From assembly GCA_009363875.1 (NCBI GenBank), contig CM018692.1:136501-200500 (forward strand): a stretch of 64,000 nucleotides of DNA, in the 5' to 3' direction. The notes under the pieces are model-generated. The model was not told the origin of the DNA and ran no database searches. It was given only the letters and a program-made list of their open reading frames with translations. The stretch comes from Mikania micrantha. Taxonomy: Eukaryota; Streptophyta; Magnoliopsida; Asterales; Asteraceae. Numbering within the stretch: position 1 is the stretch's first letter; each line of letters begins with the position of its first letter. Shown here one piece after another: positions 1 through 11,820 of this stretch. Both the position numbers and the translations under genes were made by a program.

Positions 1-520
1 CAGGCACAGATCATTGCTTAGCTGTTTTAAAGAAAGCATTACTGGCATTGCATCCAATTTGTCAAATTAGGGTATATATGTATATGGAACTTGCTGATTA
101 GTATGAATTTTCTGTGTATGTATGTTTGTTTGTTTATGAATATGCCACTTGGTCTCAGATGTCTAATAATTATTTTAAAACTTAAACTTTAAAAGATCAT
201 ATTTTTCAAACTTGTATAAAAATTATTTTTAAAGGTTCTTTCAAATGTGCACTTTTTGCATATACATTTGCTAAAAGCCTAAAATTATTAATGTATTGTG
301 ATTGGCTTCAAATTTAGAATTCATAGCTAAAAATCGGGGAATATGTAAGGTTTGTTTCTATTCAGTGCATCTTTATTTTGTGCACAAACAAAGATGAAGC
401 AAAACATAGTGTCAAAAAGAAAAGATCATGCAACCAAACCATAACTAGAAACAATAATAATATGAATATCAAACTGTCATATTATAACCTAAATAGAGCT
501 AACATAAGGTTAAAAATTAC
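1..520 (-). other. HCAR: Intron of HCAR, 3' of exon 9
   Basis: AT-rich non-coding sequence downstream (in gene sense) of the ninth recognisable exon. I searched it for the next expected exon of the family and did not find it, so it is read as part of a long intron and the gene continues beyond the left window edge. Confidence 0.6.
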
Positions 521-1811
521 CACAATTAGTCCCTAAGACATAAAGTTTGTCCAAGTTCAAATATTGCTCAACTGATCGTAGGGCTGCAAATTAACAAACT
601 AGTCTGCATTACAATAATGAAATTTTAAAAACGAATAAAATTGATAATACTTAAATCGTAACATAGAGGGCCATACCTTGTACTTGGCACCCGACTCCAC
701 AGAAAAGTAGACGCTTAACACCTGCTGCCTGTTTCATGCAAAAAACAATGCAATCATATGTAGAAAAACAAAAGCCTAGGACCAATTCTTTTCATATAAA
801 AAAGAAGATTGTTAGATACTACCTCAACTAAAGCAAGTGTGTTAAGGTTAGGAGACAATGTGGGCTTAACACCTTTTGCTGCTAAAACTTCCTCCGGGGT
901 CCTGTGATCAAAAATTTTAAAATAATAGTAAAAGAAGTTTGTAACTTTAAAATCACATACCTTGCCAAAACTGGTCTAGGTGAGAGTCTATCATCAGGAT
1001 CACTGTCATGATGTAAAGAACAATATTGATCAACAATTAGAGATTGAAAGGATGTATCATATATATTACACACTACCTTTGAACACAAATAACAGCTTCA
1101 ACCATGCCTGATTTTAACATTTCGATTGCAATAGTTGTAACTATTCCTGTCCATTGAGCTCCTAGGATAAGAATCCAGATTAATAAGATGATTGAAATTC
1201 TAGTAGTGGATTTAGGCAAAATTTAAGAATACCTTGAAGAGGCATTATCTTGCGAGCATACAGAAGCTCCTGATGGACCCCTAGATATGTTTCATCTAAG
1301 GAATCAACATTTCGAGGTCTGCCATGAACCACTTGTTCAAGCCCCTGAATGAAATAATATGAGGGCTAATAATAATATTGTTAAATTTGAAAAGGAAGAA
1401 TGAAACGGACTTCGATTCTGGACATTCCATCTCCCAAGAAGGCACAGGCATTCTTGACATGAGCAATGTAGTAAGTATCACACAACCCACACTTACTGAA
1501 ACACCAACAATATATAAAATGCTATATTAGAAACCTAACCCTAACCCTAAGACCATAGAAGTAAAATTAGAAGAAGATGGAGGTGACCTGCAGTGGTCTT
1601 TGGCAGGATAGGTGCCGCCGGGAGGTATGGGTTTGGATCGCTGCCTCCAATCGTCTCTTAGTTTAAGATTTGGATTTGTTGAATCTACGAAAAAAAATTA
1701 AAAAATAAAAAAAAAAAAAAGTGTAGAGAAAAAATGAACAAGAGAGGTACCTTTTGCAGAAACAAGAATTGATGGTTGGAAACGGAAGAAGCAGAAGGTG
1801 GCAGCAGCCAT
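521..1811 (-). CDS. HCAR: 7-hydroxymethyl chlorophyll a reductase, 5' half (9 exons, 3' part outside window)
   Basis: This enzyme is the plastid iron-sulphur flavoprotein that reduces 7-hydroxymethyl chlorophyll a to chlorophyll a, the last step of the chlorophyll b-to-a cycle, using ferredoxin. Exons in gene order: 1811-1751, 1684-1588, 1495-1411, 1344-1233, 1161-1077, 1002-961, 901-823, 728-677, 583-521. Every junction is GT...AG and the frame is continuous, giving about 225 residues against roughly 460 for the Arabidopsis protein. Residues 1-30 look like a transit peptide (MAAATFCFFRF...). The motif CSKCGLC (Cys52, 55, 58) supplies iron-sulphur ligands of the FrhB-like family. Further recognised blocks are KPIPPGGTYPAKDHC, ACAFLGDGMSRIE, DETYLGVHQELLYARKI, QWTGIVTTIAIEMLKSGMVE, PDDRLSPRPVLA and LLFCGVGCQVQALRSVE. 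No stop or frameshift is seen. The start is the first ATG in frame with the transit peptide. Identification is from remembered family sequence. Confidence 0.93.
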
Positions 1812-1900
1812 GGTTCTGGTTATGGCTGAGGCTGAGGCTGAGGAGCAAAACAATTAGGCTTAATTTCCGCCACATATAATATACTCCCTCCGTCCACCAC
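1812..1900 (-). promoter_or_regulatory. HCAR: HCAR 5' UTR and core promoter candidate
   Basis: In gene sense a TATA-like stretch GTATATTATATGTG (1884-1871) lies 60-73 bp upstream of the ATG, followed by a short GCTGAG-repeat leader. Spacing suits a TATA box with a short 5' UTR. Inferred from position only. Confidence 0.35.
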
Positions 1901-2086
1901 ACCCGCGATCCTTTGCTACTCTTTCCTTATTTTATGCATTTATTTATTTTTAGCCAAATATTATTAACATAAGTACATAACCCACCATCTAAAACAGGAA
2001 GAAAAAAAAAAACTACCACCATAACACACGCATTAAAAACAATAACTTTTGCTTTGATGTATCATTTATCCATACCTACTAAACTG

Positions 2087-2260
2087 GGGCAAGGGCGACC
2101 GCCCCCTTCTTTTTTCGCCAACAGTGTTAATTTTTTGACCGAAAACTTATTTTTAGTTAAAAATAGTGGTTTCGTCATCACTCACTTCAAAAAACTAACA
2201 TGTATTACAAGTTCTGTAAATTTCCGCCCTCTTTTCAAATCGTCCAAGCTCCACCACTGA
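2087..2260 (+). repeat. Diverged dispersed repeat, copy 1
   Basis: Aligns over about 170 bp in the same orientation with 59053-59217. Shared blocks are GTGTTAATTTTTTG, CCGAAA, TTTTTAGTTAAAAATA, AACATGTATT and CAAGCTCC. Neither copy shows clear termini or target duplications. It is probably a remnant of an old interspersed repeat; the class is not recognised. Confidence 0.6.
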
Positions 2261-3695
2261 CTAAACTTCTTCTAATATTTTCTTCATCATTTACAATTTG
2301 TTTGAGAATTCAACTTCATTTCATGCTATTAGTACAATCCCTCGAATCATTTTTTTTTTTACCTCATATTTGCTAATTGTCTTGTGTAACTCCAAGAGAT
2401 GTCGTATTGTGAAAGCAAAAATATAAAGAATTTTACACCAACTAATAATGTTTCAGTAGAGCTTAAATTAGTTTAATTTTGCTTTAAGGTAAATTTAAAT
2501 TAAAGGGGTAATTTTAGTAACTTTGTTTGTTTACTTAACTCAACAAATTGGAAATAGGAATATAAAGTAGCTTATTTTGTTTTAAGGTTATGCTTATTTT
2601 CCCTCAAGTTTAGAAGACTCGACTTGATCACCAAGTCTTAAGAGTCTTATTAATTAGCTTGACAAGGATTGAATGAATTATGAAATTATTTCATGTGACC
2701 TTGTTTAGATATTTGATTATCTGATAATTTTAATTTGTTCCACCCCTCTACTTTCATATATTATTTTAGAATCCCTCTCACTACCGTCTACCATTTTAAT
2801 ATTCATAAGATTTTACAAGGTCATTGTTTATTCGGATTCGAGTTTCGATTGTCGCATTTGGCGTCGCTAGTGTTTATTAAAACCATAATCTTTCCGGTTC
2901 GTTTCGAGTTCTCAACCTTTAATTTAATTTCGGTTTATTTAATTTGTTTTGACTCGTCAATGTGTCTAACTCGTCACGTTATAACTATTTTAGGTTTTGG
3001 TATTGTTTTGGTTTATAGTCTTCAAATTGATCAAGACATTCGGTTTCTAGTTTTTGATTAATTGGATCGCTTGGTTTACAAACCTGATTGTGATTATGTG
3101 TCATGGTTTAACTAACATGATGTTGTGTTTTGAACATTCCGATTTAAGTTTAAACGTTTATATGTTTTACCAATGCAACTTCGGTTAACAACCTCGTCGA
3201 ATTTGAACCATTATATAATTAGTTTTTGTTTAGTAATATTATTTCTAATCAGGTTTATTCCCCCCTCCGTTACAGCAGGTTATCACATCACACTCATGAT
3301 AATTGGTATTATATGTCAATTGTAAAAACATAAGTTACATAGCAAAATCAAATTTTTCATCATGAACTTTATAACAATTTTCATTAAAATACAAAATCCT
3401 CATAAATATGTTACAAAAATAATATAACAAATTACTCAAAAAATCATTATCACGACAACCAATATTTTGAATTAAAATAAAACTCAAATCTCCTAGCAAA
3501 TTTCTCAAATTTAATAAAAAAATAAGTCTTTAAGAAAATCTCTCAAATTTAATACTCTCATCTATGTTTATAAATTTCAAAGTTAAAAAAACTTTTAGTG
3601 ATCCAAGTTTAAATTATCAAAACGTCACTACATTGATTATACACATATGTATTACTATTCAATTTACTATGGATCACTATTTTACTATGCATCAC

Positions 3696-3696
<1 letters not shown>

Positions 3697-3731
<35 letters not shown>
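3697..3731. repeat. (GTAT)n microsatellite
   Basis: About eight consecutive tetranucleotide units. Confidence 0.9.
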
Positions 3732-3733
<2 letters not shown>

Positions 3734-4138
3734 ATAAGTGTTTGGTTTTATACGTGACATAACCGTTGACATTTTAATGTGTTCGTAGTTTATAACACAA
3801 AACAATATAGGTGAACCTTGGTTTGTAGACGGATGTCACACAAAACTTTTCAAAAATACAGAATCGCTTACACTTGTGAATTTGCATAAACACATAAATA
3901 AATAAGTCTTGTACATGTATAAAAAATATAAAAAATAAAAAATTGGGTTGAAGATGGTTAGTTATTGTTATCACTGATTATTGGCTTCCTCCGACTCTAC
4001 AGTCCCTCCACAACGTTATCTTAATTTGTGAATCTTGATTGATAATGATATGATGTGATGAAAACCCATTAAGAAAGTGAAAAGATTGTTCATTAGAAAT
4101 CCAGCCCGTTAAAAGATATATATATATATATATATATA

Positions 4139-4543
4139 GGGAGAGGTTCAAATGTTAACCCTCCCTTATAGCGTTAACCGCTTAACCCTAGCGTTTTTTG
4201 CCCGAATCTTAAAATTTTTTTTTTCATGGTTTTTATTATGTAAAAATAGGGGGGGTTTCTTTTTTGTATTTTTGCTAATTCATCACCGTTTAAAAGTTAT
4301 TGTAAGTGTAAGTTACTTACACTTACTTACATTTACTGCATCAGATACGGTTTTGTAAGTAAGTGTAAGTAACTTACACTTACAATAACTTCTAAACGGT
4401 GATGAATTAGCAAAAACACAAAAAAGAAACCCCCCTTATTTTTGCAAAATAAAAACCATGAAAAAAAAATATTTAAGATTCGGGCAAAAAACGCTAGGGT
4501 TAAACGGTTAACGCTATAAGGGAGGGTTAACAATGGAACCTTC

Positions 4544-4546
<3 letters not shown>
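4139..4546. mobile_element. Foldback MITE with ~190-bp inverted repeats, inserted in (TA)n
   Basis: The two halves are inverted copies. The left end reads GGGAGAGGTTCAAATGTTAA. The right end in reverse complement reads GGGGAAGGTTCCATTGTTAA. Both continue through CCCTCCCTTATAGCGTTAACC towards a ~25-bp loop near 4333-4355. Short open frames on opposite strands in the two arms translate to almost the same peptide, an artefact of the palindrome. The element is bordered by (TA)n at 4117-4138 and 4547-4579, so target duplications cannot be told from the microsatellite. It is related to the elements at 60270 and 62736. Confidence 0.85.
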
Positions 4547-4579
<33 letters not shown>

Positions 4580-4582
<3 letters not shown>

Positions 4583-5541
4583 TGGGCCAGATGTTCGTGT
4601 CCCATCAATCTCAAGAAGGAAAAAAAAAAAAAAAAGAAGTCAAATTTCTAGTTGCAAGACGACAAACAGATTTATGAAGAAATGTGTGGTGTTAAAAGCA
4701 ACAAGTGGAGATTAAAAGGTAACACCATGATTTGAAGATCAGGTGACAGTAAATGGATCATATCTAATTAAATAGTTTATCTCCCAAATCAAAAAAACAA
4801 TCAATATGTTGGCCAAGTTGTTAAAGTGGTTTGCATTTACAAACTTAGTTGTCACTTGTAATTTTTAAAAAGATATTTCCCACTCCAAAAAGTTTTATGT
4901 ATCTCACTTATAATTAATCATATCATGCATATTTTAGAAAGCAAAAAAGATTCAAAAAAAAGAGGCTTAATAATACTAATACCATACAATTTCCTTTAAA
5001 ATGCAACCAGATTTAAAACGCATTCTAATGTTGCTTTTTATAAGGAATAAAGCTTTAAAACATATAAAGAAGTATAGATGAATTAAATATTTATCAAAAT
5101 TATGTATTCTTCTTTTACTCTTTATTTTAAATAATCTATTATAGTTATTCTCTCTACTTTTTTTTATTCATTCACACCAATATTAGTTTCTTACTTTTTT
5201 CCTCAAAAAACTTATAATAGATATTTTTTTCTTATATTATTTTTGTGGGTCTTATCATTCTTACACCTAATCCTCAAACTTCAAACCCTCTGTATATCTT
5301 GCATAGGTGTATACGAGTTGTATAGGTGGTGAATCATTATTTGTTAGAATTTCTGAGCATTAATGATCGGGATCGTATATCCCTCGTATAGGTCGTATAT
5401 GAGGTGTATACGGATCTACACGAGTCATATAAAAGACCAATCATCGTCGAATCAGTGAATATCAAAGCGACTGCACGTCTCGTATAAACCTATATGAGAC
5501 ATATCGTGTAAGTAAAACATTAAACAAAAAAGAGGGGTGTG
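4580..5541. other. Intergenic, no gene recognised
   Basis: AT-rich sequence. 5300-5520 contains several loose copies of a CGTATA/TATACGAG word, similar to words near 58240-58290 and 59760-59830. No coding or structural RNA signal seen. Confidence 0.5.
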
Positions 5542-5546
5542 AGAAT

Positions 5547-6373
5547 TGTAGGAACACCGTTCACAAAATAAACAAATACTTTTATTATTCAATTACTCGA
5601 ATTACAATTCAGAAAATATACAATGAAAATACATTATTACAATAAACATAAAAGTGCTAAAATTCAAATTACAAGAAAGAAATGTATTACAAGATGAAAC
5701 AAATTCTAAAAGTTAAATTAAAATAAGAAGTATAGCACAAGATGAAACGAATTAAAACGAGTTTGGTGGCTGAGGAGTTATGTTCAACAGAGGTCCCTTA
5801 AAACAGATTTCGGGCCACCTAGGTGAACCCGACTGTTTCCCAGGGTACAACAGTCAAAGCAGTATGTACTGCTGGAGTTAATCGAAAACCTGAAATGTTA
5901 CCTGAAACAAGAGTGTTTAGCAATGTAGCACAAGGAATAGATCGTTGTAGGTTGTTGAGAATTCGACAGAGTATCTTCTTGTGTTGTGAACTTTTGACGC
6001 TTGTATTAGAGATTTCAAAACTTGGCAAGCAAAAACAAGAGACCAAATGTCTTTATTTATATGGCATTTGTCATCATGAACCATTATGAGCATATTCATG
6101 ACTAAATTAAAAACATATTGACTAAATTAAAAACATATTCATGGCTTAATTAAAACATATTCATGGTCATTCAAAACATTTTACACAACACAATTTCGAG
6201 CATCGATATCTCATTCATCTTAGCTCCGTTTTAGACCTGATTCGGTTCGTTGTGATTAGTTCACGTCATAGAACAAAACGTAATCAATAATAATCATATT
6301 CGTAACATATACGAATAATTATCGTGGTCCAAAATTAATAATAAAACATATTTATTATTAAAATATTCCAACA
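5547..6373 (-). repeat. Copia P 3' LTR
   Basis: TG...CA bounded on the plus strand and pairs with 31834-32663. In element sense a TATA-like CATATAAATAAAG lies near 6063-6051. It includes a local duplication of an 'AAATTAAAACATATTCATGG'-like word absent from the other LTR in the same form. Confidence 0.93.
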
Positions 6374-6383
6374 ATCCCCCACA
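6374..6383 (-). other. Copia P polypurine tract
   Basis: In element sense GTGGGGGAT immediately precedes the 3' LTR start TGTTGGAATATT, the expected place for plus-strand priming. Confidence 0.8.
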
Positions 6384-7553
6384 TGAATAGAAATCGATCC
6401 TTACACTCAAGTATCACGATAAAATTTCAGCGGTTGAGTATTGCAGGAGAAGTATGTGCTCCCTTTGAACCCTCCTTTGTGATATGTACTTTGTCTCCTA
6501 GCGATTAGTAGACGCGATGTCCTTGAACCAATCCCTATTTACGTAGACGTTATTACATTTCACACAGTACTCTTCCTGGTCTGGTTAACCCTTCATTGTC
6601 GTGTCTGTTATGGTCATGGAACACTGGCCTGGTTCTGTAAGAGCTCTAGGATTTGCGCCCCACACAAATCCATTCGAAGCGACCCCACTTCTCTCTCACA
6701 TAGGTGATCACCATAGATCATTAAAAGCAGCAGGTTCTTTATGATTCACACAAAATCATTAACCACATTATGCTTATCCTCAATTATTATCACTGATTTG
6801 ATAAAGGAATGAACTATAAGTATGCAACTCCCATGCTATATTTGAGGTACTCCCTCGCAATGACCTTCCTTATTCATACAATTAGGTTGTCCTATTGAGC
6901 CTAGATCATGGGATCTCCAATCTTCTAGGATAGGTTTTCCTTTGTACAAACTTGTTCGAAGGGCTTTAGTCTCATTCCTCTTGACGACTTGTGCACTAAC
7001 TCTTTGCTTAAACCTTTTGTAAACGGATCCGCTATGTTATCTTTTGACCTCACATAGTCAATTGAGATAACTCCCATTGAGAGTAGTTGTCGTATCGTAT
7101 TGTGTCTACGTCGAATGCTTCAATTTTTCACTGTAGTAGACTCCTGGCTTGGCTCACTTACTTACACTTAGAAGCCTTCCAATAGCCGATTGGAAATCAC
7201 AATGTATGCAAATAGCCGACATAGGCTTTGGCCATCCTGGAACATCTTCCACAAATTGACGTAGCTATTCTGCTTCTTCTCCAGCTTAACGCGATAAACT
7301 CAGATTCCATCGTAGATCTAGCTATAAGAGTTTGCTTGGACGACTTCCAGGCTATAGCTGCTCCACCAAGGGTGAACACATAACCATTTGTGGATTTGGA
7401 ATCCTTCATATAGGATATCCAGTTCGCATCACTGTATCCTTCAATAACAGCTGGATCTCGGCCATAATGCAGTCCATAATTTCTTGTGTATCTTAAGTAC
7501 CTTAGTAATCTTGTCATGCTCTTCCAATGTTCAGAGTTCGGATTACTAGTATA
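6384..7553 (-). pseudogene. Copia P pol: RNase H domain remnant and 3' UTR
   Basis: The minus strand at 7545-7270 encodes a recognisable Copia RNase H: SNPNSEHW, RYLRYT, GYSDANW, SKSTNGYVFTLGG, AIAWKSSKQT, STMESEF. The reading continues in shifted frames with HCDFQSAIGR, RHNTIRQLL, VISIDYV and ADPFTKGL down to about 6950, then non-coding sequence to the polypurine tract. The 5' part of this domain lies 20.6 kb away at 28144 onwards. The split falls inside the SRYT/SNP junction of the protein, exactly at the GTATA target duplication. Several frameshifts. Confidence 0.9.
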
Positions 7554-8334
7554 TGTGACATCCAGTTCCAGATCGTCTGGCAAGTCCGTACGGTATGTGT
7601 ACTTTCAATATTTACCGTGTGTAAATACAAGTATATGATAGTGTTTGTGATGACAGAATTCAAAATACAAGAAACAGTTGTACGTATTTATGTGAAAACA
7701 TAAATACTGTAAGTACAACACTCACGATAAACAATAGTTGTTGTGTTTAGGTGAAAACCTAAGTACAGTTAATACAACGAATCAAGAGAAACAACGGTGT
7801 TCAAGTAAATAACAAGAACAGGTCGGTTGTGATCTGATATCCATAGATGACAGGAATCAGATGACCGATGAATCAGTACGAAAACAATGTGAAAACAGGA
7901 CGTTTAGTTGAGTCCATCAGTGAGGAAAAACAATTCAAAACATAATTACAGTGTCGTTTCAGAATAACGAACTGACAGTGTGTTTGCGTGGGTGACGATT
8001 CACACAAAAATATCTGTGAGTTTAACGTTCTGAAATGATGACTGGAAAGTAGAAAACAAAAGTCAGAAAGCCAAACCATCGTCGTGTTCATTCGAATGAC
8101 GATTCGAACGAATACGCGCGATGGTGACGCGTTCTGACGGAACGAAAACGAAAAAGATACGAACGACAATAAAGTAAGAAAATATAATATATTACGTTTT
8201 ACAATTTTGAAACTCATCAAAAAGTAGTTTAAGAGATTCATTTTATTTAAAACACGTAAAATTACGCGTAACAATCCGGAACCGCAATGGAGACACAAAC
8301 CGAGCAACCAAAACGAACCCGAATACCCTCAGGG

Positions 8335-8342
8335 TATTTAAA
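8335..8342 (+). promoter_or_regulatory. TATA-like box of family A LTR O
   Basis: TATTTAAA follows ACCCGAATACCC, the same context that precedes TATAAAA in E (14674) and in the other family A copy (50361-50353, minus). A pyrimidine-rich CTCTCTCT leader follows, typical of plant LTR start regions. Confidence 0.5.
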
Positions 8343-8735
8343 CACTAAATGAGCCTAATTCTCTCATTTCTCCACATTCCACTCTCTCTAAACCCAATTT
8401 CCGGCCACTCTCTCTCTCATTAACTTCTCTCTACCATAAATCACTCAAAACTCAACCATTTTGCAAGATTTTGGTGCCAAATCAAAGCTACAAACGTTCC
8501 CTACATAGAAGTACAACCGATATGAGGATTTATCCACTCAAACTCGAGGTATGGAGCTTTGAAAATCTGAAAAACTAGGGTTTTGTATCCTTTTGTTCGA
8601 CACACATATAACCGGTTTCAACACCATGTTTGGCTCGACTTTAAGCCTTCATTCAAACTTCACCAAGGTTCGGACAAGTCGGTAGAAGGATGTGAGAACC
8701 ATGGAACAATCCACAACCTCTCAGGTTCGATGATG

Positions 8736-9125
8736 ATGAAGAAACTATGGCAGGTTCGCGAGGTAGCTGGGCCGGCCGAACCTGCATGATGCTTGGCCGA
8801 ACCCTGTGACTATCAGCTGAACCATTTTGGAGCCGAACCTTAGACCATGTGAACCCTACTGATACGAACCTACAGGATGCGAACCTATAGCTGTGTAGAA
8901 GCTTCAACCGAACCTTGGCTCGCGAACCATCTGGCCGAACCTCCTAGTCCCGAACCCTTGCTACACCGAACCTGTGACCAACGAGTCTTAGAGCCGCGAA
9001 CCTTCCATGCAGGACCGAACCTAAGATTTCTGTGTAGCCGGACACGACTTAGCCGAACCATGGGTCACCGAACCTCAACTTGGACGAACCCTCACCACCG
9101 AACCATAACAGGGCCGAACCTCTAG
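8736..9125 (+). repeat. CGAACC-rich low-complexity array in LTR O
   Basis: About twenty CGAACC or CGAACCY words separated by short unique spacers. It lies downstream of the putative transcription start. Analogous arrays sit at the same place in E (15075, 25384) and C (52135, opposite strand). Confidence 0.85.
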
Positions 9126-9224
9126 CCTAAGTAGCCCAATATTCGCTGGAAATTGAGCCACACTTCATTCGATCGGTTTAAGTTTAATTGCTTGACCATG
9201 TGATTAACCTAGCCCAATATTTCA

Positions 9225-9490
9225 TTTTCCCAGCAATTATAACCGGCCCATCTCCTTGCTCCGGCCCATGTGATTCTTTCGGCCTAGCAGAGTTCATTCG
9301 GCCCAAGAGACTGGGACAGCCCATGTGACTGCTTCTGGCCCAGTTATTCGGCCCATATGGTTCGACCTATGCTAATGTTTCGGCCCATGTGACTATGTTG
9401 GCCCACTCTTCATTCGACCTAAACACAATCATTCAGCCCAATATTATATGACTCGGCCCAAGGGTACTTAATTCGGCCCACATGGCAAGA
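9225..9490 (+). repeat. GGCCCA-rich block in LTR O
   Basis: More than ten GGCCCA/AGCCCA words within 270 bp. This word is the plant site II/TCP-binding core (TGGGCC in reverse). Whether it binds anything here is not known. Confidence 0.7.
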
Positions 9491-10829
9491 AATGTAAACA
9501 CATTTTAGACCCAAGCTAAAGAATAAAATGCATGGGGAAAATTATAACGTTACTAAAAAGGGGTGATGGGGTGGTATAGTGCAAATCACAAAAACCTAAG
9601 ACACCAAGTTTTACAAGGATAGTCTTGTAGTTAATTATTAACTATGTAACAATCTATTCATGTTTACAAGGTCAACAAACGAGACTATAAACTACAAACC
9701 TAAATCTACACTTAAGTTGGTTTTGCAAAGCTTATAACCAATACACTTAACTAACATGTTAGGACAAAGTAAGATTTTAAGAGCAGGATAAAGCTAAACA
9801 CACAACATAAAGACATGTGATACTAATGATCTATGACCATTAAATCGGGGCTGAATGAAGACCAAGACCGAGACTCACGAGTGTCAACCAATGCTAGGGC
9901 TAACACATACGCACACACGAATAACTACAACTTATACTTACAAGTTACAAACAAGATGAAATCAATACAGGATCGTGAATACAACAACAAATCCAAAAAA
10001 GAGCGCGTGCATTTCTGGTTTAAGCTAAGTCAACCACTTTAACAGCAAGGTGAGTTCATACGCCCCTTTTCTAATCTTAACTGATTTTAAACTCTCATGG
10101 CTGAGAAACATGCTTAACATTTATTTACTTAAAAGTTTTATGTTTAACATATTGCTTATGCTTTGATTTAGATAATATTGCTTGACTTATTATCGTTTAT
10201 CATTGTATGCATGCTTGTATGATCATGATATGACAGAAACAACTAAGATGAATATGATAATATAATATGACAATCCGACTTTTCGGGTTAACTCTGTTAA
10301 CTGAAAATTAACAGAAATGTTATGAAAAGTCACATAAACAAACTACAATGCTATAATTAAACAAAACAAGGTTATAAAACACTTAAATTACAAGGATTAA
10401 TAGTGTAATTATACTAAGTCATTGAATTTTGACTTTAGAGAGTCAAAATTCGGATGTATGTTCATTAAACCAAAATTTCATGATTTCAAGAGGATACAAA
10501 CGAATTAAACCTCAATAATCATCATGAATATGATTATTAGTAACTGTCATGCATTATGGGAACACATTATTATCGAATTAAACTCAAATATTAATGCCAA
10601 AGTCGAAACCGTTCATAAACCTTAGCAAATTCGTAAAATCAGATCGAATAGCACACAATTGAAACTCCCTAAACATCAGTCGGCACCTTTAGAGGCAAAA
10701 TCATTCGAAGATTTGATCCAAGAAGCCGTAGACAGAAGGATTTGATTCGGGGGTAGCCGAAACACAACATAATAGTCGATCTTCATCAATTCGACAATCA
10801 ATCCAGTAAGTTTTCAATCCTACACCACC

Positions 10830-11440
10830 TAAAAGAGCCGATTAAGGATAACCACATGTGAATTTCGGGTTTTAACATCGAATCGTAGGAGTTTTGATTT
10901 CTAGGGTTCTTCATATTAACGATTTGGGGGTTTTTAAGAAAATGAAATCGATAATCAAATTGAAACTCATAGGCAGTTTCAGAAAATCATTTTAAAGGAA
11001 ATACCTATCACAATTTCATCATATAATAACGAATTTATCAAGCTCGTATTCTAGGGTTCATAGTGTGGGACGGTTTGGGGGTTTTAGAGTAAACGAATTT
11101 AGAAATCAAATTGAATGTTATCAGTAGTTTCAGAAGACCCCGATTAACAAAAACCAGATGCGAATTTCAGGAAATGATAATGAATCGAAGGGTTTCAAGT
11201 TTCTAGGGTTCTTGGCTAAAACGTTTTGGGGTTTTCGATCCAAACGAGTTTATAAATCAAATTAAGTCACACGGAAGGGTTCGGAATCTCTTGTCTAACG
11301 AATATCCTTTATCAATTTCTAAAAATGAAAACGAATTGAGTGATTTCATATTCTATGGCTTATTAGTTAAAAAGATTTGGGGTTTTCTAAACAATTGGGA
11401 TTAAAAGTTCGATTAGATTACACAGAGGGGTTCGTTTGGA
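10830..11440 (+). repeat. Degenerate ~165-bp tandem repeats in LTR D
   Basis: Four diverged units, each carrying TTTCTAGGGTTCTT, a GTTTTGGGGTTTT-like block, CGAATTTATAAATCAAATT and a GTTTCAGA-like end. Spacing is roughly 160-175 bp. Confidence 0.65.
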
Positions 11441-11749
11441 TCTTAGGATGAAAAACCCCATGGATTCGAGGTCTGATATATTCGAATTCGGTTCAATGGA
11501 TTTAAGCAATGGGGTTGTTTGAACCGGACCTAGTTAGGGATTGATTTGAGGTGTTTATCCCGATCAGTGAATGAATTAAAACCGCCTATAGATGTGACTA
11601 GATCCGTAGAACAAAAGCCCCATGGATTAGGAATGGATCGGGTTCGAATCGGGTCTCAATTGGAGCCTTGTTGCTTCGGCTAGGGATTAACATAGGGAAC
11701 CCAATCCTTTGATAGTTAAAACCATTTCAAAACCAACTTAGTAATGAAA

Positions 11750-11820
11750 TCAGAAGCAGAGCAGTTGGTAGTTGGGGTGTAGTTGGTTCATGAGGTCAAG
11801 GGTTCGAACCCTGCCTCATA
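11750..11820 (+). other. tRNA-like (Pol III A/B-box-like) relic in LTR D
   Basis: AGAGCAGTTGGTAG resembles a tRNA D-arm/A box. GGTCAAGGGTTCGAACCCT (B box GGTTCGAACC at 11801-11810) forms a perfect T-arm. Anticodon and acceptor stems are not convincing, so this is a relic and not a tRNA gene. Element B carries a related structure at the same relative place (42025-42100). Confidence 0.5.

Larger units (their letters stand above)
1901..4138. other. Intergenic, no gene recognised
   Basis: AT-rich sequence with no convincing coding region. The 108-codon open frame at 2735-3061 has no recognisable domain and low-complexity composition. The stretch holds the diverged repeat at 2087-2260 and a (GTAT)n microsatellite near 3697-3731. 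Confidence 0.6.

Noticed and set aside
1530..1552. CCTAACCCTAACCCTAA telomere-like word
   Set aside because: Only two and a half units, inside an HCAR intron, and not the plant CCCTAAA repeat.
1880..1893. TACTCCCTCCGTCC, the classical Stowaway MITE terminus, upstream of HCAR
   Set aside because: No matching inverted end (GGACGGAGGGAG) is found within the following kilobase, so no element can be delimited.
2735..3061. 108-codon open frame
   Set aside because: No domain, low-complexity hydrophobic translation, no splice or promoter context; compatible with chance in AT-rich DNA.
4152..4533. Two similar short proteins on opposite strands
   Set aside because: They are the two arms of the foldback MITE read in opposite directions.
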